DNA of 64,000 bases from Clostridiaceae bacterium (GTDB taxonomy: Bacteria > Bacillota > Clostridia > Lachnospirales > Lachnospiraceae): positions 1 to 64,000 of the forward strand of contig QXWR01000017.1 of assembly GCA_009911065.1 (NCBI GenBank), given 5' to 3'. A program made the translations under genes and the position numbers. Shown one piece after another: positions 25,136 through 32,074 of the stretch (the first letter of the stretch is position 1; each line of letters begins with the position of its first letter). The notes beneath the pieces are model-generated. The model saw only the letters and a program-made list of their open reading frames with translations, was not told the origin of the DNA and did not search any database.

Positions 25136-26224
25136 ATGAAAAAATTGGTAAAACCGTTGTTATGTGGCATGGCAGTGATGGTGTTGGCATCTGGCTGCGC
25201 AAAGAAGCAGGGGGATGGAGATACCAGTCAGGCGGAAAGTCCGACAGAGACATCAGCGGATTCTTCGTCAGAGGCGGAGACAGAAGCAGATTTGGGAGAA
25301 ATAACGGTTTTAGGAGAGTACAAGGGGTTAGAAGTAACTCGTATGTCTACAGACGTGTCGGATGAGGAGCTGGAAGAACGGATTCAGAGTATTCTGGATG
25401 CCAACCCGGAGTATGTGGCAGTGACGGACCGGGCGGCAAAGGACGGGGATATACTGGATATTGATTATGAAGGCAAAAAAGATGGAGTGGCCTTTGATGG
25501 AGGAACTGCACAGGGATATAAGCTGGAGCTGGGTTCTGACACATTTATTGACGGATTTGAGGATGGGCTGATTGGGGCAAAGGCCGGAGAAAAGAGAAGC
25601 TTAAATCTGACTTTTCCGGAACAGTATGGCTCACAAGAGCTGGCGGGTAAGGCAGTTGTGTTTGATGTGACGGTCAATGGAATTGAAGAGAAGAGAGATG
25701 CTGTATTGGATTTGAATTTTGTTCAGAGGATGACAGACTTTAATAGTGTAGATGAGTTTCGGGCGGATACCCTGGCGGATTTGGAGCTGGAGAAGATGGA
25801 GATGGCAGAACAGCAGCTGGGAAATGATGTATTTATTGCCGCCACAGATAATTCACAGTTCCGTTTAAATGAGAAACTGGTTGAGGAACAGTATGAAAAT
25901 CAGATCAGCTATCTGACTGCCATGGCTCAGATCTATGGCATGACAATAGAAGACTATGCCGCCATGTCGGATATGACAAAAGAGGAGATGGAGAAGGAGA
26001 TCCGAAACAATGTGGAGACCAGCATGAAGGTACAGCTTTTGGTAAAGGCCATCGCGGAAAAGGAAAATCTTCAGGTGGAAGATGCGGACCGGGAAGAGGT
26101 TGCACGGATGAATTTTACCACAGTGGAGGAGCTTCAGGAAATGTATGGGGAGACTGCTGTGGATAATGCTGCCATGAGCAACAAAGTGGAGGCATTTTTA
26201 AAAGACAATGCAAGCATCAAGTAA
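25136..26224 (+). CDS. Trigger-factor-like peptidyl-prolyl isomerase lipoprotein
   Basis: This 362-residue protein starts with a lipoprotein signal (VLASGC, lipidated Cys21) and a Ser/Thr/Glu-rich linker to about residue 60. An FKBP-type isomerase domain follows near residues 105-185 (GDILDIDYEGKKDGVAFDGG, GFEDGLIGAKAGEKRSL, YGSQELAGKAVVFDV), arranged as in trigger factor. The helical C-terminal part (VEEQYENQISYLTAMAQIYG and after) resembles the trigger-factor chaperone arms. The N-terminal ribosome-binding domain is missing and replaced by the lipid anchor, so it should fold secreted proteins outside the membrane, much as PrsA does in Bacillus. That role is inference. Confidence 0.88.
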   Translation: MKKLVKPLLCGMAVMVLASGCAKKQGDGDTSQAESPTETSADSSSEAETEADLGEITVLGEYKGLEVTRMSTDVSDEELEERIQSILDANPEYVAVTDRAAKDGDILDIDYEGKKDGVAFDGGTAQGYKLELGSDTFIDGFEDGLIGAKAGEKRSLNLTFPEQYGSQELAGKAVVFDVTVNGIEEKRDAVLDLNFVQRMTDFNSVDEFRADTLADLELEKMEMAEQQLGNDVFIAATDNSQFRLNEKLVEEQYENQISYLTAMAQIYGMTIEDYAAMSDMTKEEMEKEIRNNVETSMKVQLLVKAIAEKENLQVEDADREEVARMNFTTVEELQEMYGETAVDNAAMSNKVEAFLKDNASIK

Positions 26225-26281
26225 AATAAAATAGTAATCTTTGCCAAATATTGATAAAATTTTGTTGATTTTTTAATTTTT

Positions 26282-26314
26282 GTTAATGAAAATTTTTATT
26301 AACTATGGTACAAT
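26282..26314 (+). promoter_or_regulatory. asr promoter with an operator-like inverted repeat
   Basis: The -10 box TACAAT (26309-26314) lacks a good -35. In its place lies GTTAAT-N10-ATTAAC (26282-26303), an inverted repeat centred about 20 bp upstream of the -10. This arrangement is typical of activator-dependent promoters. A GC-rich hairpin (GCCGG 26342-26346, CCGGC 26358-26362) lies in the 5' leader. Confidence 0.5.
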
Positions 26315-26395
26315 AAGAACTGTGACAAAGATGATCAGGACGCCGGGTTCGGGGATGCCGGCGGGGCCTGCAAAAAAGAAGGAGGATAAGAAAGT

Positions 26396-27430
26396 ATGGG
26401 ATACAAAGTCAGCTTCGAAGAAGTGAATAAGATCTTTGACCAGCTTCAGAGTGAATACGAGATCTGGGCTCCCAAAAGATTTGCTGGAAAAGGACGTTAC
26501 TCCGACACAGACATTATCAAATATGATAAGGTGTCCACTGTAGAAGAGATTGAGTTTGCGGAGAAGTCCGATTATCCGGCAAAGGAGGTTTTAAGCCCGG
26601 TTACTCAGTCCCTGTTCTACTTTACTGAGGATGAATATCGCGAGAGCAAAGCCACCAGCAAAAAGCTTCTGATCTTTATGCGTCCGTGCGATATTAACGC
26701 CCAGCATCATCAGGAGAAGATCTACCTGGAGAATGGCGGATTTTCCGATATGTACTATAAGAGAATGAACGAAAAAGTGAAGATCGTGATGATTGAGTGT
26801 ACCGAAGGCTGGGATACCTGCTTCTGTGTAAGCATGGGTTCCAATAAGTCTGAGGATTATGCTATGGCAGTGCGTGTCAGCGATGGCCAGTTGACCGTAG
26901 ATGTGAAGGATGAAGCATTTGCACCGTTGTTTGCACAGGCTGCCGCTGCTGACTTTAAGCCGGAATATATTGAGAAGAATCAGATTGAGCTTACCATTCC
27001 AGAGATCCCCAACAAGGAGGTTCTTACCAAGTTAAAGAGCCATCCCATGTGGAATGAGTATAATAAGCGCTGTATTTCCTGCGGTTCCTGTACGGTAGCT
27101 TGCAGCACTTGTACTTGCTTTAATACCACGGATGTAATTTATAATGAAAATACCAATGTGGGCGAGAGAAAGAGAACTACCGCTTCCTGCCAGATTGAGG
27201 GCTTTACCGATATGGCTGGCGGACATGTATTCCGCAAGACGGCCGGTGAGAGAATGCGCTATAAAGTGCTTCACAAATTCCATGATTATAAGGCTCGTTT
27301 CAAAGATTTCCATATGTGTGTAGGCTGCGGCCGCTGCACCAGCAGATGTCCGGAGTTTATCTCCATCACCGCTACCGTGAACAAGATGGCAAAGGCCATT
27401 GATGAGATCATTGCGGAAGAAAGCAAATAA
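26396..27430 (+). CDS. asrA: Anaerobic sulfite reductase subunit A
   Basis: This 344-residue iron-sulfur protein carries two cysteine clusters typical of 4Fe-4S ferredoxin domains: RCISCGSCTVACSTCTCF near residue 225 and MCVGCGRCTSRCPEFI near residue 305. It passes electrons to the catalytic subunit in the cytoplasmic AsrABC complex, which reduces sulfite to sulfide with NADH. The start has a strong GGAGG site. asrB follows after 18 bp and asrC after another 18 bp, so the three form one operon. Confidence 0.95.
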   Translation: MGYKVSFEEVNKIFDQLQSEYEIWAPKRFAGKGRYSDTDIIKYDKVSTVEEIEFAEKSDYPAKEVLSPVTQSLFYFTEDEYRESKATSKKLLIFMRPCDINAQHHQEKIYLENGGFSDMYYKRMNEKVKIVMIECTEGWDTCFCVSMGSNKSEDYAMAVRVSDGQLTVDVKDEAFAPLFAQAAAADFKPEYIEKNQIELTIPEIPNKEVLTKLKSHPMWNEYNKRCISCGSCTVACSTCTCFNTTDVIYNENTNVGERKRTTASCQIEGFTDMAGGHVFRKTAGERMRYKVLHKFHDYKARFKDFHMCVGCGRCTSRCPEFISITATVNKMAKAIDEIIAEESK

Positions 27431-27448
27431 GGAAGGGGGACGAACAGA

Positions 27449-28240
27449 ATGAATAACATTGTAAAACCGGTTCCGTGTAAGATTCTGGAAGTTAAGAAAG
27501 AAAGCAAGTTAGAATATACCTTTAAGGTGGAAACCGATATTAAGCCCAACCATGGGCAGTTTTTACAGCTCTCCATTCCGAAGATCGGTGAGGCTCCCAT
27601 TTCTGTCAGCGCATATGGGGATGGTTGGATTGACTTTACAATCCGTTCCGTAGGTAAGGTGACAGACGAAATCTTTACCAAGGGACCTGGGGATGTGATG
27701 TTCCTTCGCGGACCTTACGGCAAAGGCTGGCCGGTAGATCAGTTTGCAGGCAAGAATGTGGTCGTCATTACCGGAGGAACCGGACTGGCTCCTGTGAGAA
27801 GTATGCTGAATAAGTTCTACAACGAACCTGACTATACCAAGAGTGTTACTTTGATTACCGGCTTCAAGAACGAAGAAGGAATTGTGTTTAAGGCTGAGTT
27901 AGAGAAGTGGAAAGACCGCTTTAACACCTTCTATACTCTGGATGCAGAGAAGAAGGAAGGCTGGAACACTGGCTTTGTAACTGAGTTTGTTTCCAAAGTT
28001 GATTGGGCATCCTTTGGGGATAATTATGAAGTGGTAATCGTTGGACCGCCGCCAATGATGAAGTTCACTGGCATCGAGTGCAGCAAGTGTGGTGTGCCGG
28101 ATGAGAAGATTTGGGTATCCTATGAGCGCAGAATGTCTTGTGCAGTAGGTAAGTGCGGCCATTGCCGTATTGATGAGGTGTATGTATGCCTGGAAGGTCC
28201 GGTATTCAACTACACCCAGGCAAAATATCTGGTAGACTAA
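27449..28240 (+). CDS. asrB: Anaerobic sulfite reductase subunit B
   Basis: This 263-residue protein is a ferredoxin-NADP reductase-like flavoprotein. The FAD-binding part opens with PCKILEVKKESKLEYTFKVE, the NAD-binding part has VVVITGGTGLAPVRSMLN, and the C-terminus holds the [2Fe-2S]-type cysteine set CAVGKCGHCRI with an earlier ECSKCGVP. It oxidises NAD(P)H and feeds electrons to AsrA and AsrC. It resembles dihydroorotate dehydrogenase electron-transfer subunits (PyrK) and sulfhydrogenase gamma chains, but the asr context settles the call. Confidence 0.95.
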   Translation: MNNIVKPVPCKILEVKKESKLEYTFKVETDIKPNHGQFLQLSIPKIGEAPISVSAYGDGWIDFTIRSVGKVTDEIFTKGPGDVMFLRGPYGKGWPVDQFAGKNVVVITGGTGLAPVRSMLNKFYNEPDYTKSVTLITGFKNEEGIVFKAELEKWKDRFNTFYTLDAEKKEGWNTGFVTEFVSKVDWASFGDNYEVVIVGPPPMMKFTGIECSKCGVPDEKIWVSYERRMSCAVGKCGHCRIDEVYVCLEGPVFNYTQAKYLVD

Positions 28241-28258
28241 GGAAGGGAGCGTAAAAAT

Positions 28259-29323
28259 ATGAATCACGATATCGACGTTAAGAAAGTCCGTATAAATTGT
28301 TACAGACAGTCAAAGGTTGCCGGAGAATTCATGCTTCAGTTGCGCGTTCCCGGCGGTCTGATCAATGCAAAACATCTGTCCTTGGTTCAGGAGCTGTGTG
28401 AGACCTATGGAAACGGAACATTCCACATGGGTACTCGTCAGACTCTCAATGTTCCGGGCATTAAGTACGAGAACATTGAAGCCTGCAACAAGAAGATTCA
28501 GGAATATATTAAGGATGTTGATGTGGAGATGTGCGGTGTGGATATGGAAACCATCGCTCATCAGCACGCAGAGTATGATCCTCAGAGCGGATATCCTACC
28601 ATTGGCGCTCGTAACATTATGTCCTGTATTGGTAACGCTCATTGTATCAAAGGTAATGTGAATACTTATGAGCTGGCCAGAAAGATTGAGAAGCTGATTT
28701 TCCCGTCTCACTATCATATTAAGGTAGCTGTAGCTGGATGTCCTAATGACTGTGTAAAGGCCAACTTCAATGACTTTGGCGTAATGGGCATTAACAAGAT
28801 GGTTTATGATTATGACCGCTGTATCGGATGCGGCGCCTGTGCAAAGGCCTGTGAGCATCATGCAACCGGCGTTCTGACTCTGACCAAGGATGGCAAGATT
28901 GATAAAGATACTTGCTGCTGCGTAGGCTGCGGTGAGTGTGTACTTGCCTGCCCCACCAGCGCATGGACCAGAAATCCGAAGAAGCTGTTCCGCGTTACCT
29001 TAGGCGGACGTACTGGTAAGCAGAATCCTCGTTCCGGCAAACTGTTCCTGAACTGGGTAACAGAAGATGTGGTTCTTGGCATGTTTGCTAACTGGCAGAA
29101 GTTCTCTGCATGGGCTTTGGATTATAAGCCAGAGTATCTCCATGGCGGACATCTGATTGACCGTGTAGGCTATAAGGAGTTTGTGAAGCACATCTTTGAA
29201 GGCGTTGAGTTTAATCCGGAAGCAAAGATGGCGGATGATATTTACTGGGCAGAGAATGAGCAGAGAGGTAATATGCATGTAATGCCTCTGTCTCAGCATA
29301 AGCATGCTGGTCCTCAGGCATAA
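28259..29323 (+). CDS. asrC: Anaerobic sulfite reductase subunit C (siroheme subunit)
   Basis: This 354-residue protein has the siroheme-[4Fe-4S] ligand pattern: SCIGNAHC (C-x5-C) near residue 125 and AGCPNDCVKANFNDFGVMG (C-x3-C) near residue 162. A two-cluster ferredoxin segment follows (CIGCGACAKACEHH, CVGCGECVLACP). It is the catalytic subunit that reduces sulfite to sulfide by six electrons. It is slightly longer than typical AsrC because of a C-terminal extension ending in a His-rich tail. Its cofactor precursor is made by the hem cluster 2.7 kb downstream. A structured terminator follows. Confidence 0.95.
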   Translation: MNHDIDVKKVRINCYRQSKVAGEFMLQLRVPGGLINAKHLSLVQELCETYGNGTFHMGTRQTLNVPGIKYENIEACNKKIQEYIKDVDVEMCGVDMETIAHQHAEYDPQSGYPTIGARNIMSCIGNAHCIKGNVNTYELARKIEKLIFPSHYHIKVAVAGCPNDCVKANFNDFGVMGINKMVYDYDRCIGCGACAKACEHHATGVLTLTKDGKIDKDTCCCVGCGECVLACPTSAWTRNPKKLFRVTLGGRTGKQNPRSGKLFLNWVTEDVVLGMFANWQKFSAWALDYKPEYLHGGHLIDRVGYKEFVKHIFEGVEFNPEAKMADDIYWAENEQRGNMHVMPLSQHKHAGPQA

Positions 29324-29334
29324 AGTGAACTCAT

Positions 29335-29350
29335 AATTGCAGACACGCTC
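29335..29350 (+). repeat. Dispersed motif copy after asrC
   Basis: ATTGCAGACACGCTCA shares the CAGACACGCTC core with the copies near 167, 13158 and 25026. It begins 12 bp after the asrC stop codon. Confidence 0.35.
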
Positions 29351-29413
29351 AATGTATACAACAAGATTTTCCGTAAGAGAAGTAGAATAAGATACAGAGG
29401 ATTTTTATAGAAT

Positions 29414-29480
29414 GGCAGCCATGAGAACTGTGCCGTTGACATTGTGTCAGACAGGTCAGGTTCGCGTGGCTGCTATTTAT
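29414..29480 (+). terminator. Branched hairpin, probable asr terminator
   Basis: GCAGCCA (29415-29421) pairs with TGGCTGC (29467-29473). Inside lies a second perfect hairpin (TGACA-TTG-TGTCA). An AT-rich TATTTATTT follows. Confidence 0.55.
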
Positions 29481-29544
29481 TTCCGTGTTGTTTGCTTTTA
29501 TATTTGCAGTGAAAGGTAATACTTGAAAGAAAAAATAATTTTCC

Positions 29545-29574
29545 TTGACATTTCTCACCAAAGCAGTGTATAAT
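29545..29574 (+). promoter_or_regulatory. Consensus promoter of the leader/mutS2-like transcript
   Basis: Perfect TTGACA (29545-29550) and perfect TATAAT (29569-29574) are separated by 18 bp. Transcription should start near 29581, about 460 bp before the mutS2-like start codon. Confidence 0.85.
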
Positions 29575-29631
29575 CAATTTTGCCCACAGGAAAAGGTGGT
29601 TGAATTTAAAATAAATTAAGGAGGATTTTGC

Positions 29632-29670
29632 ATGTTAAGTGTCATTGTAATGGAGAAAATATCTAAATAA
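29632..29670 (+). CDS. 12-codon leader peptide
   Basis: ATG at 29632 lies seven bases after a perfect AAGGAGG and opens a 12-codon frame (MLSVIVMEKISK) ending at TAA 29668-29670. It is the first ribosome site on the transcript from the promoter at 29545. About 60 bp later comes an intrinsic terminator and 180 bp later a second. This is the layout of ribosome-sensing attenuators that control antibiotic-resistance and amino-acid genes. The peptide is not rich in one amino acid, so sensing of ribosome stalling is more likely than sensing of a charged tRNA. Function is inferred. Confidence 0.65.
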   Translation: MLSVIVMEKISK

Positions 29671-29727
29671 AATATTATTTTCGCCTTACAATTGCTTAAT
29701 ATTGTGGAAATCTTTTTCAGGATATGA

Positions 29728-29755
29728 TAAGCATGACAGTTAGGTCATGCTTTTT
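29728..29755 (+). terminator. First attenuator-type terminator in the mutS2-like leader
   Basis: AGCATGAC (29730-29737) pairs perfectly with GTCATGCT (29744-29751) around a 6-base loop, followed by TTTTT. Confidence 0.82.
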
Positions 29756-29758
29756 GCG

Positions 29759-29782
29759 TTCACAGGAAATTTGTCCTGTGAA
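29759..29782 (+). promoter_or_regulatory. Perfect hairpin between the two leader terminators
   Basis: TTCACAGGA (29759-29767) and TCCTGTGAA (29774-29782) are fully complementary. No U tract follows directly, so it may be a structural or competing element. Confidence 0.6.
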
Positions 29783-29849
29783 GCTTTTGGTGCAGCGTTT
29801 TTGTATTGATCTGGAATAAGTTCAATCTGTCGCTTCGTCAAGTCCGTGG

Positions 29850-29891
29850 AAACCATGGTATGCTTTGTTTTAAGGCATCCATGGTTTTTTT
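29850..29891 (+). terminator. Second attenuator-type terminator in the mutS2-like leader
   Basis: AAACCATGG (29850-29858) pairs with CCATGGTTT (29879-29887), extended by ATGC/GCAT inside. Seven T residues (29885-29891) follow. It still lies 150 bp before the next gene, and no good promoter was seen after it. Confidence 0.85.
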
Positions 29892-30042
29892 GCGTTGTAG
29901 GGCGTTTTTTGCAGGAAGACTTTTTGGCGCGTATTTGAAAATTTATTTCTGACATCTTCACCTTTCCCTTTGTGGTAAATTGGCAGAAAGTATTTTTTAA
30001 ACACGTATTGGAATTGAACAGAAAAACTTTCGGAGGAGAAAT

Positions 30043-31971
30043 ATGAATATAGAACATCAAATTGAATTTGACAAAGTAAAGGAAATGTGGATGGAACGGG
30101 CTGTGACCGACGGGGCAAAGGAACAGATAAAAGAGATCACTTTTTATCTCAATGAAAGAGAATTAAGGTGGCAGTTAAAAAGCACCACAGACAGCAGAAA
30201 CCTGATGGAAAAGTTGGGAGCACCGCCATTGCAAAAGGTTGCTGAGATAAAAGAGATTTTGACGGCAGCAAAAAGAGGGGATTGTCTCACTCCCTATCAG
30301 CTGGAACGAGTGGAAAAAGTTCTGGTTGCAATTCAGCGTTTAAGGGATTATCTGGAACGGGGAAAAATCTATGACAATCCGCTGGCCTATTATGGGGAGG
30401 ATTTAATAGGAGCTTGGGAATTAAGGGAGGAAATCAGCACACAGATTCGAGGCGGACAGGTGGAGGATCGAGCTTCCAAGGAGCTTTTGGAGATTCGGAC
30501 GCAAATCATCAAGTGTGAAGAAGGGATGAAGCAGAAGGCAGAACAGATTTTACGGTCAAATAAGGAGTGCATGGCAGATCATTATACCACTTTTCGCAAC
30601 GGGAGAATCTGTGTTCCTGTGAAAAAGGAATTTAAGTTTAAAATTCCAGGAAACGTAATTGATAAATCTGCCACTGGAAACACGTTGTTTATTGAGCCGT
30701 CAGGTGTGAGCAAATATTATGAGGAATTGGAACTGCTGCAGATTGGGGAAGAAAATGAGGTGCATCGTATTTTATATACATTGACTGGTATGGTTGCAGA
30801 TGCATCCGACACAATAAAGGAAAGCATTGAACGAATAGAAAAGCTGGATTTTATTTTTTCAAAAGGAAAATTGAGTATGGATTTGGATGGGGTGGAGCCG
30901 ACCGTCAATATGAGACGAAAAATTGTCTTAAAGGATGCCAGACATCCTTTGATGGAAAAAGGGATTCATGTGCCATTACAATTTGAGATTGGAGAAAATG
31001 TTCGGGGGATTGTCATAACAGGACCTAATACAGGGGGAAAAACTGTGGCAATCAAGACCGTTATGCTAAATTGCTTGATGGCTCAGTGCGGACTTCATGT
31101 TACATGCAGTCAGGCGGATATTTGCATGAATGATTCCTTTCTCTGGGATATTGGGGATGGACAAAATCTTGCGGCGAATTTATCTACGTTTTCTGCTCAT
31201 ATTAAAAATGTTCTGGAAGTTTTAGAAAGAGCCAGTGAAGGCAGTCTGGTAATTTTGGATGAGCTTGGTTCTGGAACCGATCCGGCAGAGGGTATGGGAA
31301 TTGGGATTGCAATTTTGGAAGAACTTCGAAAGTGTGGGGCGCTGTTTCTTGTGACCACCCATTATCCGGAGATGAAAGAGTATGCAAGGAAAACAGAAGG
31401 AGTTTTAAATGCAAGAATGACCTTTGACAGAGAGACATTAAAGCCCACTTACCAGATGGTCATTGGGGAAGCAGGGGAGAGCTGCGCTTTTTATATAGCA
31501 GACCGGCTGGGAATGCCGAATGAGATGCTGCGGGTGGCAATCCGGGCAGCTTATGGGGAGGAGGCTGTGAAGGCTTATGAATTTCAGAAAGAGGATTCAC
31601 CACTAAAGAAAAAGAAGATTTCCAAGATTGTGAAGGCAGGGAAGCCAAACGATAACAAGGCTCTTTTGGAAAAGTACAGACGGGGGGACAGCGTTATGGT
31701 CTATCCAGATAAAAAGATTGGGATTGTGTGTGTGCCGGTCAATGAAAAGGGAGTCTTACAGGTGCAGCTGCCAAATAAGAAGATTTGGATTAACCACAAA
31801 AGGGTAAAACTGCAAGTGGCAGCGGAAAAACTATATCCGGAAGATTACGATTTTTCGATTTTATTTGAGACGGTCCGGGAAAGAAAAATTCGGCATGATA
31901 TGAAGAGAAAATATACCGAAGAAAGGATTGAATACAGTGAAGCAGACCGTTTTGGTGAACCGATGAAATGA
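30043..31971 (+). CDS. MutS2-like ATPase lacking the Smr nuclease domain
   Basis: This 642-residue protein has the MutS core and clamp region (residues 1 to about 290) and the MutS ATPase domain (about 290-510): Walker A GPNTGGKTVAIK (from about 327), STFSAHIKNV, Walker B LVILDELGSGTDPAEG and the TTHY switch. A KOW-like segment lies near residues 550-585 (GDSVMVYPDKKIGIVCVPV). Full MutS2 has about 780 residues and ends in an Smr domain; here a short basic tail ends the protein instead. MutS2 (RqcU in Bacillus) acts on collided ribosomes and suppresses recombination. The start has a GGAGGAG site. The long leader with a 12-codon ORF and two terminators suggests induction by translation stress. 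It is followed by the hem operon, which has its own promoter. Confidence 0.85.
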   Translation: MNIEHQIEFDKVKEMWMERAVTDGAKEQIKEITFYLNERELRWQLKSTTDSRNLMEKLGAPPLQKVAEIKEILTAAKRGDCLTPYQLERVEKVLVAIQRLRDYLERGKIYDNPLAYYGEDLIGAWELREEISTQIRGGQVEDRASKELLEIRTQIIKCEEGMKQKAEQILRSNKECMADHYTTFRNGRICVPVKKEFKFKIPGNVIDKSATGNTLFIEPSGVSKYYEELELLQIGEENEVHRILYTLTGMVADASDTIKESIERIEKLDFIFSKGKLSMDLDGVEPTVNMRRKIVLKDARHPLMEKGIHVPLQFEIGENVRGIVITGPNTGGKTVAIKTVMLNCLMAQCGLHVTCSQADICMNDSFLWDIGDGQNLAANLSTFSAHIKNVLEVLERASEGSLVILDELGSGTDPAEGMGIGIAILEELRKCGALFLVTTHYPEMKEYARKTEGVLNARMTFDRETLKPTYQMVIGEAGESCAFYIADRLGMPNEMLRVAIRAAYGEEAVKAYEFQKEDSPLKKKKISKIVKAGKPNDNKALLEKYRRGDSVMVYPDKKIGIVCVPVNEKGVLQVQLPNKKIWINHKRVKLQVAAEKLYPEDYDFSILFETVRERKIRHDMKRKYTEERIEYSEADRFGEPMK

Positions 31972-32000
31972 TGCATTGGGATATTCTTGTTCATCTTTGC

Positions 32001-32029
32001 TTGTTTTTTTTGTGAAAAAACAGTATACT
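32001..32029 (+). promoter_or_regulatory. Promoter of the hem operon
   Basis: TTGTTT (32001-32006) and TATACT (32024-32029) with 17 bp between, 45 bp before the ATG at 32075. Confidence 0.5.
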
Positions 32030-32074
32030 GAAAAAAGCGTGAATGGATTTTCATGGGAAGGTAAAGGAGAGCAG

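Noticed and set aside
29349..29561. Minus-strand frame after asrC
   Set aside because: It overlaps the asr terminator hairpin and has no family or start signal.
29740..30118. Minus-strand frames over the mutS2-like leader
   Set aside because: They run through terminator hairpins, lack ribosome sites and end inside the MutS2-like gene.
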